Shown here piece after piece: positions 8,156 to 15,864 of a stretch of 24,084 nucleotides of DNA. A model generated the notes under the pieces. It worked only from the letters and a program-made list of their open reading frames with translations, was not told where the DNA came from and ran no database searches. The DNA lies in NCBI GenBank assembly GCA_900548585.1, contig URLI01000032.1:1-24084 (forward strand), written 5' to 3'. The translations under genes were made by a program, and so were the position numbers. Position 1 is the first letter of the stretch, and every line of letters begins with the position of its first letter. This DNA comes from an uncultured Prevotella sp. (GTDB taxonomy: Bacteria; Bacteroidota; Bacteroidia; Bacteroidales; Bacteroidaceae).

Positions 8156-8188
8156 GCGCAAGCGGCAAAACGATTTTGCCGCTTGCGC
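8156..8188 (-). terminator. Terminator hairpin of the TonB receptor gene
   Basis: GCGCAAGCGGCAAAA (8156-8170) and TTTTGCCGCTTGCGC (8174-8188) are perfect 15-bp arms around a 3-nt loop, 12 bp past the stop of the leftward gene. The leftward tail is only TTAAC, so it may work partly by structure. It could also act on transcripts coming from kbl. Confidence 0.7.
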
Positions 8189-8199
8189 CCATACCATTG

Positions 8200-10260
8200 C
8201 TATATCCTTATGCTGACACCGGCGGTGAGCCACAGGCCGGGCTGCGGTATGTTGCCGAAGTCGATATAGTCCTTCTTGTCCAGGAGGTTGTTCACCTCCG
8301 TGAATATGGTGTATGCCGGCTTGCTCCACGACAGTCTCGCGTCAACCAGTGAGTACGGCTCGTATTCCCTGCTCGCTCCGCTGCGGTCGGTGTATGACCC
8401 GTTGCGCTTCTGGTAGCGGTAGTTGAGTCCGAGGTCGAGGCTTGCCACGATGTGCATCTGCAGCGCCGCCACGAATTTGTGGCGCAGGTACTCCTGCTTG
8501 CTCTCTGTGACCACGCCGTCCACCTCGCGCTTGCTCTGGTTGATGTAGTTGTAGCCCAGTTGCAGGTTCTTCAGCACGCCTTGCCGTGGCAGCAGCGTTG
8601 CGAGGTCGAGGCGCATGTCCGCCTCCACGCCGATGGCGTTCACTTTCGTGAAGTTGACGCTTTTCCACACGCGTTTCCCTTCCTTCTCCCCGGCTATCCA
8701 GTCGATCATGTTCTTGTAGTGATTGTGATACACGCTGACGCTTCCGTATATCCCCCGTGAGGTGTATTTCACTCCGCCCTCCACGGCGCTGAGTTCCTCG
8801 GGGTTGAGTTTTGGGTTGGGGACGTGTCCGCCCACGTTGTAGAACAGTTCGGTGAACGTCGGCGTGCGCAGCGACTTGTTCCACGACGCATACATTTTGA
8901 AGTGCGCGCCCAGCCTGTAGCTCGCGTCGATGCCCGGGTAGAACCCGAAGCGGCGTTTGTTCCATGTGTTCTTCAGCACCACGCAGCCTGCCGACAGCGT
9001 GAAATTGTCAAGCAGCACGTTGTGTTCCATGTGGAAACTGATGTCAGAGCGGCTCAGTCCGTATTTGTAGTCGCGGTCGGTGCCGCCTATGTGCCTCGGC
9101 TTGTCGAGCGGCAGTCCCAGGTTGCCGCTCTTGATGTCCTCGTTGCGGTATGCCGCCCCGAATGCCGTCCTTCCCAGCGACGTGTCGAAGAACATGTTTA
9201 GCGTAGCCCCGAACACGTTGGTGAGATGGTAGTTGTACGGCACTTTTGCCGCTTCGCCCCGGAAATACTCGAAGCGGTCGTAAGTGCGGTTCCAGTAAAC
9301 CGCCGGCTTGATGTGCAGCCACAGCGTCTTGCTCTCGCCCTGCAGCGCGGTGAACGTCTTTGCGAGATGCTCAAACTGCGTGTCGCTGCCCGTCCCGTAG
9401 AACGTGTTTGAGCCGAAGTCCTTGACGCTCATCCCGGCGTGCCATCTCAAGCCGATGTCCCTGCCGTCGTAGCTGCCCTGGTAGAACGCCTTTCCGCCCT
9501 TGTAGTCAGCGTTGAGCGCGCCCGACCTTGCCCGGCTGAAACCGTCGCTGCGCCTGTAGCTTCCACTTATCTGGTTGTTGAATTTCCCTGTTCTTGCGTT
9601 GGCTCTTCCCCCGGCGGTGAGATACCCGAAGCTGCCGCCTTCCGTGTTTAGGTCGATGCTGCTTCTGTCCGCCGTCTTCGTCACTATGTTTATCGCCCCT
9701 ACGAGGCTTGACATGCCGAACAGGCGGCTCGCCGGTCCCTCGATAATCTCAATGCGCTCTATCTCGCTGATGTCGACCGGATACTCCACCGAGTTGTGTC
9801 CTGTGTGCGGGTCGGTGATGTCTATGCCGTTCAGCAGCACGGCCACCTGCTCCTGCGTGCCTCCCCTTATGCCGATGTCTGTCTGCGCTCCGAGCGCGCC
9901 TCGCTGCCTGACGTCCACCCCGGCGGCATATTTCAGCAGGTCGTTGATACTTTGTGCCGGCGCGGCCTCTATCTCCTCGCGCGTCAGCACAGTAACCATT
10001 CTCGCCGCCTTGCCCATGGCAAGCGGCGCAAGCGAGCCGTTCACTTCAAGTGCGTCAAGCAACACCTCCTTGTCATCGCCCGCAGGGTTGACGTCGGGGC
10101 GGCGCGTGCTGATGCCGTCTGCCTTGGCGTATGTCAGCGTGGCGACACTGAGCGTGCCGATGATGACCTCCTTGCCGAGGCATGAGAACAGCGCGTAGCC
10201 CTTGTTGATGAAATGCGTGAACTTGATTGTCTCGCGTTTGTTAAAACGATTTTTGTACAT
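8200..10260 (-). CDS. TonB-dependent outer-membrane receptor
   Basis: This is a 686-residue outer-membrane transporter predicted to take up a scarce ligand using TonB energy. After an unusual long N-terminal leader (FINKGYALFSCLGKEV then a hydrophobic stretch to about residue 48), often seen in Bacteroidales receptors of the BtuB-like group, comes the plug domain at about 85-195 with LLKYAAGVDVRQR, DIGIRGG, VLLNGIDI and EIIEGPASRLFG. The remainder is a 22-strand barrel with repeated amphipathic strands and the late segment TPTFTELFYNVGG. The ligand cannot be read from sequence; no cobalamin riboswitch or partner transporter is adjacent. The ATG at 10260 or 10278 is acceptable; the one at 10314 lies upstream of the promoter -7 box and is excluded. 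Confidence 0.9.
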   Translation of the reverse strand: MYKNRFNKRETIKFTHFINKGYALFSCLGKEVIIGTLSVATLTYAKADGISTRRPDVNPAGDDKEVLLDALEVNGSLAPLAMGKAARMVTVLTREEIEAAPAQSINDLLKYAAGVDVRQRGALGAQTDIGIRGGTQEQVAVLLNGIDITDPHTGHNSVEYPVDISEIERIEIIEGPASRLFGMSSLVGAINIVTKTADRSSIDLNTEGGSFGYLTAGGRANARTGKFNNQISGSYRRSDGFSRARSGALNADYKGGKAFYQGSYDGRDIGLRWHAGMSVKDFGSNTFYGTGSDTQFEHLAKTFTALQGESKTLWLHIKPAVYWNRTYDRFEYFRGEAAKVPYNYHLTNVFGATLNMFFDTSLGRTAFGAAYRNEDIKSGNLGLPLDKPRHIGGTDRDYKYGLSRSDISFHMEHNVLLDNFTLSAGCVVLKNTWNKRRFGFYPGIDASYRLGAHFKMYASWNKSLRTPTFTELFYNVGGHVPNPKLNPEELSAVEGGVKYTSRGIYGSVSVYHNHYKNMIDWIAGEKEGKRVWKSVNFTKVNAIGVEADMRLDLATLLPRQGVLKNLQLGYNYINQSKREVDGVVTESKQEYLRHKFVAALQMHIVASLDLGLNYRYQKRNGSYTDRSGASREYEPYSLVDARLSWSKPAYTIFTEVNNLLDKKDYIDFGNIPQPGLWLTAGVSIRI

Positions 10261-10302
10261 TGTTTTTAATTGTTTCATGCATCGCTTTGTGCAATGCGGC
10301 TG

Positions 10303-10333
10303 CAAAGTTAGCAAAATAAAACATCACGGCAAA
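10303..10333 (-). promoter_or_regulatory. Promoter of the TonB receptor gene
   Basis: On the minus strand TTTG (10333-10330), 19 bp, then TAACTTTG (10310-10303) followed by CAGC is an excellent Bacteroidota promoter. The start site should be near 10297, with a leader of 20-40 nt. The spacing decides against the upstream ATG at 10314. Confidence 0.75.
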
Positions 10334-10456
10334 AACATATTGCAACGTAATTGCCGTGCCGGCATGATTGCCGTTGCCCTGTGGCAATCAATGGAAAAAA
10401 AAGAAAGTGGCGGACAAAAAAACACGGATAAAGGCTCTTTAATGAAAAAATATTTG

Positions 10457-10495
10457 TACCTTTGCAGCCCGAAGTATGCCCATAAAGCGGCATAC
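10457..10495 (+). promoter_or_regulatory. Promoter -7 box and leader hairpin of the DUF177-rpmF operon
   Basis: TACCTTTG (10457-10464) followed by CAGC is a strong -7 box; the -33 region is weak. The short leader contains GTATGCC (10474-10480) pairing with GGCATAC (10489-10495) around an 8-nt loop, ending ten bases before the start codon at 10506. A role in translational control is possible but is inference. Confidence 0.6.
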
Positions 10496-10505
10496 CGCAG
10501 CGTAA

Positions 10506-11027
10506 ATGAATGTCTTAGAGCCTCTTAGGATAGATTTGAAGGGTTTGCATGAAGGCGGTAATGTCTTTGAGGCCGACCTTGACGATGCTTTTTTCGAGGC
10601 TGTGGGCAGCCGGGAGGTGAGTGGTGGCCGTCTGCACGTGTCGCTGTCTGTGCGCAAGACGAGCGGTTTTTTCGACCTCACGTCACACGTCGCCGGTGTC
10701 GTTCGCGTTGCGTGCGGCCTGTGCCTTGAAGACATGGATCTGCCCATCGAGGCTGACAACCATGTCACCGTGAGGCTCGGGAGCAGGGAAACGATGGATG
10801 ACGACGTCGTGACCGTTGATGAGAACGAAGGAATACTCGACGCGTCGTGGCTCGTCTATGAGTTCATCGTGCTGGCAATACCCATCAGGCATGTGCATGC
10901 ACCCGGCAAGTGCGACCCTGCCATGACGAAGGTTCTGGAAGAACTGTCATCTGACCGAAGCAGTGGTGAGGAGTCCGGCGGTGCGGTGGATTCCCGTTGG
11001 AGCGAACTTTTGAAATTAAAAGATTAA
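10506..11027 (+). CDS. DUF177/YceD family protein
   Basis: This 173-residue protein is recognised by its VACGLCLEDMDLPIEAD segment, a CxxC centre typical of DUF177 (YceD), and by its position directly before rpmF, where the family is found in many bacteria. A second conserved patch, IPIRHVHAPGKCDP, near residue 130-140 supplies another Cys and His, so a metal site is possible. YceD proteins have been linked to large ribosomal subunit RNA metabolism in other organisms; the exact role here is inferred. The C terminus ends in a SRWSELLKLKD motif common in the Bacteroidota form. Start is the only ATG after the promoter; rpmF follows 22 bp downstream. Confidence 0.88.
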   Translation: MNVLEPLRIDLKGLHEGGNVFEADLDDAFFEAVGSREVSGGRLHVSLSVRKTSGFFDLTSHVAGVVRVACGLCLEDMDLPIEADNHVTVRLGSRETMDDDVVTVDENEGILDASWLVYEFIVLAIPIRHVHAPGKCDPAMTKVLEELSSDRSSGEESGGAVDSRWSELLKLKD

Positions 11028-11049
11028 ACATTAAAAATATTAAAAGATT

Positions 11050-11238
11050 ATGGCACATCCTAAAAGAAGGCAGTCAAAGACTCGCACACTAAAAAGAAGA
11101 ACCCACGACAAGGCGGTAGCGCCCACGTTGGCAAAATGCCCCAACTGCGGCTCTTACCACATCTATCACACAGTATGTCCCTCTTGCGGCTACTATCGCG
11201 GCAAGATAGCCATCGTTATGGACGAAGCGGCTGAATAA
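11050..11238 (+). CDS. rpmF: 50S ribosomal protein L32
   Basis: This 62-residue, lysine- and arginine-rich protein of the large ribosomal subunit has the canonical N terminus MAHPKRRQSKTRTLKRRTH. It keeps a zinc ribbon, with Cys30-x2-Cys33 and Cys43-x2-Cys46, so it is the zinc-binding (C+) version rather than the cysteine-free paralogue that some bacteria use under zinc limitation. It lies 22 bp after the DUF177 gene and 2 bp before fabH, so it is cotranscribed with both. Confidence 0.97.
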   Translation: MAHPKRRQSKTRTLKRRTHDKAVAPTLAKCPNCGSYHIYHTVCPSCGYYRGKIAIVMDEAAE

Positions 11239-11240
11239 AG

Positions 11241-12257
11241 ATGGGAAAGATTAACGCAGTAATCACCGGCGTTGGCGGATACGTCCCCGACTATGTCCTC
11301 GACAACGGGGAACTGTCGAGGATGGTTGAGACCAGCGACGAATGGATTATGTCGCGTGTCGGCATCAAGGAGCGCAGGATACTCAACGAGGAGGGGCTTG
11401 GGACGAGCTACATGGCCCGCAAGGCCGCAAAGCAGTTGCTCAAGAAGACCGGGGCGGATCCGGATTCCATCGATGCCTTGATTCTGTCAACCTCGACTGC
11501 CGACTACCAATTCCCGTCAACGGCGTCAATCGTACTTGGCAAACTGGGACTGAAGAACGCCCTCGCGTTCGACTTCTGGGCGGCGTGCTGCGGTTTCCTG
11601 TATTCACTGGACACCGCTGCCTCGATGATACAGAGCGGCCGCTACAAGAAAATCATCGTCGTGGGGGCCGACAAGATGTCGTCAATCGTGGATTACACGG
11701 ACAGGCAGACATGCGCCCTGTTCGGCGACGGCGCGGCAGCGGTGCTCGTCGAGGCCACGGAGGAGGAGAACATCGGCCTGATTGACTCCTATCTCAGGTC
11801 TGACGGCAAGGGGCTTCCGTTCCTGCATCTGAAAGCCGGCGGGTCAGTATGCCCGTCGAGCCACTTCACCGTGGACCACCGCCTGCACTACATCTACCAG
11901 GAGGGGCGCACGGTGTTCCGCTATGCAGTGACGGACATGAGCCAGGACTGCGCCCTGATTGCCGGGCGCAACGGCCTCAGCAAGGACAACATACGGTTCG
12001 TCGTGCCTCACCAGGCCAACATACGCATCATAGAGGCAGTCGCAAAGCGTCTCGAGATGCCTATGGAAAAGGTGATGGTGAACATCGACCACTTCGGCAA
12101 CACCAGCGCCGCCACAATCCCGCTCGCGCTGTGGGAGAACGAGAAACTGCTGAGGAAAGGCGACAACCTCATCCTCACGGCCTTTGGCGCAGGGTTCGTG
12201 CATGGCGCGGTCTACTACAGGTGGGCATACGACGGGGCGGAAGGGAATGCAAAATGA
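11241..12257 (+). CDS. fabH: 3-oxoacyl-[acyl-carrier-protein] synthase III
   Basis: FabH starts type II fatty-acid synthesis by condensing an acyl-CoA with malonyl-ACP in the cytoplasm. The 338-residue product has the thiolase fold triad: Cys116 in FWAACCGF, His257 in VPHQANIRI and Asn287 in HFGNTSAA. The N-terminal TSDEWIMSRVGIKERR and FGDGAAAVLVE segments are typical. In place of the usual alanine after the catalytic cysteine there is a second cysteine (Cys117). The start lies 2 bp after the rpmF stop, so translation is probably coupled. A terminator-like hairpin separates it from era. Some genomes carry a second fabH; this copy's operon position marks it as the core one. Confidence 0.96.
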   Translation: MGKINAVITGVGGYVPDYVLDNGELSRMVETSDEWIMSRVGIKERRILNEEGLGTSYMARKAAKQLLKKTGADPDSIDALILSTSTADYQFPSTASIVLGKLGLKNALAFDFWAACCGFLYSLDTAASMIQSGRYKKIIVVGADKMSSIVDYTDRQTCALFGDGAAAVLVEATEEENIGLIDSYLRSDGKGLPFLHLKAGGSVCPSSHFTVDHRLHYIYQEGRTVFRYAVTDMSQDCALIAGRNGLSKDNIRFVVPHQANIRIIEAVAKRLEMPMEKVMVNIDHFGNTSAATIPLALWENEKLLRKGDNLILTAFGAGFVHGAVYYRWAYDGAEGNAK

Positions 12258-12291
12258 CATGACCACCGATTAGGATTTTGACACAAGGAAT

Positions 12292-12333
12292 AAAGACGCA
12301 TCCTATTGACTTCATAATAAGGTGCGTCTTTTT
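12292..12333 (+). terminator. Intrinsic terminator or attenuator between fabH and era
   Basis: AAAGACGCA (12292-12300) pairs with TGCGTCTTT (12323-12331), helped by flanking TCCT/AGG, and is followed by T residues to 12333. The loop is about 22 nt. No clear -7 box lies between it and the era start at 12363, so it may only reduce readthrough. Confidence 0.65.
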
Positions 12334-12362
12334 GGATAGGACAGCGATATAAACACAACAAT

Positions 12363-13259
12363 ATGCACAAGGCAGGATTCGTAAACATAGTGGGTAACCC
12401 CAACGTGGGGAAGTCAACGCTGATGAACCAGCTCGTGGGCGAGCGCATATCCATCGCCACCTTCAAGGCGCAGACAACGCGCCACCGCATAATGGGCATC
12501 GTCAACACCGAAGACATGCAGATAGTGTTCAGCGACACGCCGGGAGTGCTGAAGCCTAACTACAGGCTGCAGGAGTCCATGCTGGCATTCTCGGTGAGCG
12601 CGCTCGCCGATGCCGACGTGCTGCTTTATGTCACCGACGTGGTGGAGAACCCGGAGAAGAACATGGATTTCCTCGCGAGGGTGCAGAAGATGAGCATACC
12701 CGTCATTCTCCTTATAAACAAGATTGACATGCTCGGCGGTGGCACGCAGCCCACGGCACAGCTCGGCGACATCGTCGAGCGGTGGCACAAACTGCTGCCG
12801 GATGCGGAGATCCTGCCCATCTCGGCGAAGAACAAGTTCGGTACGGACATGCTGCTCAAGCGCATCGGCGAACTGCTGCCCGAGAGCCCGGCGTTCTTCG
12901 GCAAGGACCAGCTCACCGACAAGCCGGCGCGCTTCTTCGTCAGCGAGATAATCCGCGAGAAGATACTGCTCTACTACGACAAGGAGATACCATATTCGGT
13001 GGAGGTGTGCGTCGAGAGTTTCAAGGAAAGCGCGAAGGTGATACACATCAACGCCGTGATATACGTCGAGCGCGACTCGCAGAAGGGCATCATCATAGGC
13101 CACCAGGGCGTTGCGCTGAAGAAAATGGCCACCGAGGCGCGCAAGTCGCTCGAGCGCTTCTTCGGCAAGAGCATATACCTGGAATGTTTCGTCAAGGTGG
13201 ACAAGGACTGGCGCTCGTCGAAGAGAGAACTGGATAATTTTGGATATAACCCCGGGTAG
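12363..13259 (+). CDS. era: GTPase Era
   Basis: Era is a GTPase that binds 16S rRNA and aids small-subunit assembly. The 298-residue protein has G1 GNPNVGKS (11-18), G2 around Thr38-Thr39 (AQTTRH), G3 DTPG (58-61), G4 NKID (119-122) and G5 SAK (154-156). The C-terminal KH RNA-binding domain contains the GxxG loop GHQG (246-249) and ends with VKVDKDWRSS. Length and order are those of the family. It is followed by der after 48 bp, a common neighbour in Bacteroidota. The chosen ATG gives the standard short N terminus before G1. Confidence 0.97.
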   Translation: MHKAGFVNIVGNPNVGKSTLMNQLVGERISIATFKAQTTRHRIMGIVNTEDMQIVFSDTPGVLKPNYRLQESMLAFSVSALADADVLLYVTDVVENPEKNMDFLARVQKMSIPVILLINKIDMLGGGTQPTAQLGDIVERWHKLLPDAEILPISAKNKFGTDMLLKRIGELLPESPAFFGKDQLTDKPARFFVSEIIREKILLYYDKEIPYSVEVCVESFKESAKVIHINAVIYVERDSQKGIIIGHQGVALKKMATEARKSLERFFGKSIYLECFVKVDKDWRSSKRELDNFGYNPG

Positions 13260-13307
13260 GACGGCAACCGCGTCACTGCCACACGACAACAGGAAAGGAA
13301 ATAACAG

Positions 13308-14624
13308 ATGGGAAATTTAGTAGCGATAGTCGGAAGGCCCAATGTGGGCAAGTCAACACTTTTCAACCGCCTCACCAAGAGCCGCCGCGCAATAGTCAGC
13401 AGCGAGGCCGGCACCACGCGCGACCGCCAGTATGGCAAGTGCGAATGGTGCGGCAAGGAGTTCTCCGTGGTTGACACCGGCGGGTGGGTGGTCAACAGCG
13501 ACGACATCTTCGAGGAGCAGATACGCAGGCAGGTCACCGTTGCCACCGAGGAGGCCGACCTGCTGCTGTTCCTTGTCGATGCCGGCAACGGGCTGACCGA
13601 CTGGGACGAGAACGTGGCGAGGATACTGCGACGCACCAACCTGCCAGTTATCTTGGTGGCAAACAAGGTTGACAACAGCACACAGCAGTTCGACGCAATG
13701 GAGTTCTACAAACTCGGGCTTGGCGAGCCGCAGTGCGTGAGCGCGATTTCCGGAAGCGGTACCGGCGACCTGCTCGACCTCGTCCTCGGGAAACTGCCGG
13801 CGGCGAAGGACGAGGACGACTTCATCGACGACACGCCGCGCTTTGCCGTCGTCGGCCGCCCAAACGTGGGGAAGAGCAGCCTCATCAACGCCTTCATAGG
13901 CGAGGAGAGGCACATAGTGACAGACATAGCGGGCACCACGCGCGACAGCATATACACGAAATACGACAAGTTCGGGTTCGACTTCTACCTCGTTGACACG
14001 GCAGGCATACGCCGCAAGAACAAGGTCACCGAGGATCTCGAGTTCTACAGCGTGATGCGCTCGATACGCGCGATAGAGAACAGCGACGTGTGCATACTGA
14101 TGATTGACGCCACGCGCGGCATCGAGGCACAGGACATGAACATCTTCCAGCTGATACAGCGGAACAACAAGTCGCTCGTCGTGGTCGTCAACAAGTGGGA
14201 CCTCGTGCAGGACAAGAGCCAGAAGTCCATCGACACTTTCATTAACGCCATACGCGGGCGCATGGCCCCGTTCACCGATTTCCCGGTGATCTTCGCGTCG
14301 GCGCTGACCAAGCAGCGCATCTTCAAGATTCTCGAGACTGCCAAGCAGGTGTTCCTCAACCGCAAGGCGAAGATAGGCACCACGAGGCTCAACGAGGTGA
14401 TGCTGCCGCTGATAGAGGCAACGCCGCCGCCATCGATGAAGGGAAAGTACATCAAGATAAAGTACTGCTCGCAGATACCGGACACGCAGATACCCAGTTT
14501 CGTGTTCTATGCCAACCTGCCGCAGTATGTCAGGGAGCCATACAAGCGTTTCCTGGAGAACAAGATCCGCGAGAACTGGACGCTCACCGGGTCGCCGATA
14601 AATATTTTCATAAGACAGAAATAA
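13308..14624 (+). CDS. der: GTPase Der (EngA), double G domain
   Basis: Der is a ribosome-assembly GTPase acting on the 50S subunit. The 438-residue protein carries two G domains: GRPNVGKS (9-16), DTGGW (56-60) and NKVD (119-122) in the first; GRPNVGKS (183-190), DTAGI (230-234) and NKWD (295-298) in the second. A C-terminal KH-like domain from about 350 includes the PPSMKGKYIKIKYCSQ segment. An acidic linker near 167-175 separates the G domains, as usual. A GGAAAGG-like ribosome binding site precedes the ATG. A small lipoprotein gene follows after 13 bp. Confidence 0.97.
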   Translation: MGNLVAIVGRPNVGKSTLFNRLTKSRRAIVSSEAGTTRDRQYGKCEWCGKEFSVVDTGGWVVNSDDIFEEQIRRQVTVATEEADLLLFLVDAGNGLTDWDENVARILRRTNLPVILVANKVDNSTQQFDAMEFYKLGLGEPQCVSAISGSGTGDLLDLVLGKLPAAKDEDDFIDDTPRFAVVGRPNVGKSSLINAFIGEERHIVTDIAGTTRDSIYTKYDKFGFDFYLVDTAGIRRKNKVTEDLEFYSVMRSIRAIENSDVCILMIDATRGIEAQDMNIFQLIQRNNKSLVVVVNKWDLVQDKSQKSIDTFINAIRGRMAPFTDFPVIFASALTKQRIFKILETAKQVFLNRKAKIGTTRLNEVMLPLIEATPPPSMKGKYIKIKYCSQIPDTQIPSFVFYANLPQYVREPYKRFLENKIRENWTLTGSPINIFIRQK

Positions 14625-14637
14625 CACAGCACGGCTT

Positions 14638-15036
14638 ATGCGTAAACTGTTTTTTGCCGTGGCGGCCGCCACGGCGGCTGCCATCATGGGATGTGGCGGC
14701 GATGCCGGTAAGGAAAAGGAGGCTGCGGCGCTGTTTGCCAAAGGGTATTACGAGCGGCTCATCGAGGGCAACTACGAGGGATATGTCGACGCACTCAACT
14801 ATCCCGACAGCCTGCCGCCTGACTACCGCCGCCTGCTCGTGCGGAATGCGAGGCTGTTCGCCGAGAGGCAGAAGTCCGTCAACGGCGGCTGGGTGGGCGT
14901 GAGGATTGTCGGCTGCCGCCTCGACAGCCTGTCGCCCACGGCAGAGGTGATACTACAGATGTGCTATGCCGACAGCACTTGCGAGGATGTCGTCGTGCCG
15001 ATGGTGGAGCGCGGCGGACGGTGGTATATAAGGTAG
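14638..15036 (+). CDS. Small putative lipoprotein, DUF4878-like
   Basis: This 132-residue protein starts with a type II signal peptide: MRKLFF, a hydrophobic alanine-rich core and a lipobox ending IMGC with Cys19 as the likely lipidated residue. The mature part is acidic then mixed alpha/beta, with EGNYEGYVDAL and a C-terminal VPMVERGGRWYIR, the pattern of small NTF2-like DUF4878 lipoproteins. That family assignment is by resemblance only. The GGDAGKEKE tract after the cysteine is weakly like the charged export signals of Bacteroidota surface lipoproteins. It begins 13 bp after der and is probably cotranscribed. Its stop is 14 bp from the stop of the convergent mlaF-like gene, with no terminator visible between them. 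Confidence 0.7.
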   Translation: MRKLFFAVAAATAAAIMGCGGDAGKEKEAAALFAKGYYERLIEGNYEGYVDALNYPDSLPPDYRRLLVRNARLFAERQKSVNGGWVGVRIVGCRLDSLSPTAEVILQMCYADSTCEDVVVPMVERGGRWYIR

Positions 15037-15050
15037 GCCCTTGCCAGCCG

Positions 15051-15824
15051 TCACTTGTTGCGCATCTCTTTCATACCCTCCTCCCTCACTTTCTTGAACA
15101 GGTCGGAGGCAAAGATGAAGTCGTTGAGCTTCTTGTTGTCCGATGTCATTATCTCGTCCTTGCTGCCCGTCCATGCCGACGTGCCTTTGTGTATGAAGAT
15201 GATTTTCTCGCCGATGCCCATCACCGAGTTCATGTCGTGGGTGTTGATGATTGTCGTCGTGTCGTACTCCTGAGTTATGCCGTGCAGCAGCTCGTCGATG
15301 ACGAGGCTCGTCTTTGGGTCGAGCCCGGAGTTCGGCTCGTCGCAGAACAGGTATTTCGGGTTCAGCGCAATGGCTCTTGCTATCGCCACGCGTTTTTGCA
15401 TTCCGCCCGAGAGTTCCCCCGGAAATTTCTGCTGCGCATCAATAAGGTTCACGCGGTCGAGGCAAACCTGCGCGCGTTTCCTGCGCTCACGCAGTGTCAT
15501 GCCCGAGAACATGTCGAGCGGGAACATAACGTTCTCAATCACAGTCATCGAGTCGAACAGTGCCGCATTCTGGAAAATCATGCCCATCTCTCGCCGCATC
15601 ATCATCTTGTCGTGTTTCGACATCTTTATGAAGTCGCGTCCGTCGTACAGCACCTCGCCCGACGTCGGTTCGAGCAGTCCCACGATGTTCTTCATCAGCA
15701 CCGTCTTTCCCGAGCCGCTCTGGCCGATTATCAGATTTGTCTTGCCGTTCCCGAACGTGGCGTTTATGTCGCGAAGCACCTCCTTCTCGCCGAAGGACTT
15801 GTACAGGTTTCTTATTTCGATCAT
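15051..15824 (-). CDS. mlaF: ABC transporter ATP-binding protein, MlaF type
   Basis: This is the ATPase of a phospholipid-transport (Mla/MCE) ABC system at the inner membrane. The 257-residue product has Walker A GQSGSGKT, Q-loop MIFQNAALFDSMTV, ABC signature LSGGMQKRVAIARA, Walker B YLFCDEPNSGLDP and H-loop NTHDMNSV. The LSGGMQ plus PNSGLDP combination is characteristic of MlaF. The ATG at 15824 gives MIEIRNLYKSFG; the longer reading frame would need a TTG. It lies 40 bp after the mlaE-like gene in the same operon. The MCE-domain partner (MlaD), often next in Bacteroidota, is not present here. Confidence 0.9.
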   Translation of the reverse strand: MIEIRNLYKSFGEKEVLRDINATFGNGKTNLIIGQSGSGKTVLMKNIVGLLEPTSGEVLYDGRDFIKMSKHDKMMMRREMGMIFQNAALFDSMTVIENVMFPLDMFSGMTLRERRKRAQVCLDRVNLIDAQQKFPGELSGGMQKRVAIARAIALNPKYLFCDEPNSGLDPKTSLVIDELLHGITQEYDTTTIINTHDMNSVMGIGEKIIFIHKGTSAWTGSKDEIMTSDNKKLNDFIFASDLFKKVREEGMKEMRNK

Positions 15825-15864
15825 ATTTTGTTTGTCAGGGTTAAGGAGTGAAAACAAATGAGGG

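Noticed and set aside
10261..10300. Cobalamin riboswitch before the BtuB-like receptor
   Set aside because: The leader from promoter to start is only about 20-40 nt, far too short for a B12 riboswitch.
10261..10314. Longer N terminus of the TonB receptor from the ATG at 10314
   Set aside because: The promoter -7 box at 10303-10310 would lie inside that coding extension, so the ATG at 10314 is not transcribed. The ATG at 10278 remains possible.
13353..14741. Leftward 462-codon open frame opposite der
   Set aside because: It is antisense to Der, which has two complete sets of G motifs; no motif is seen in the shadow translation.
15825..15857. TTG-initiated extension of mlaF
   Set aside because: The ATG at 15824 gives the standard MIEIRNLYKSFG start; the extension adds eleven residues without family support.
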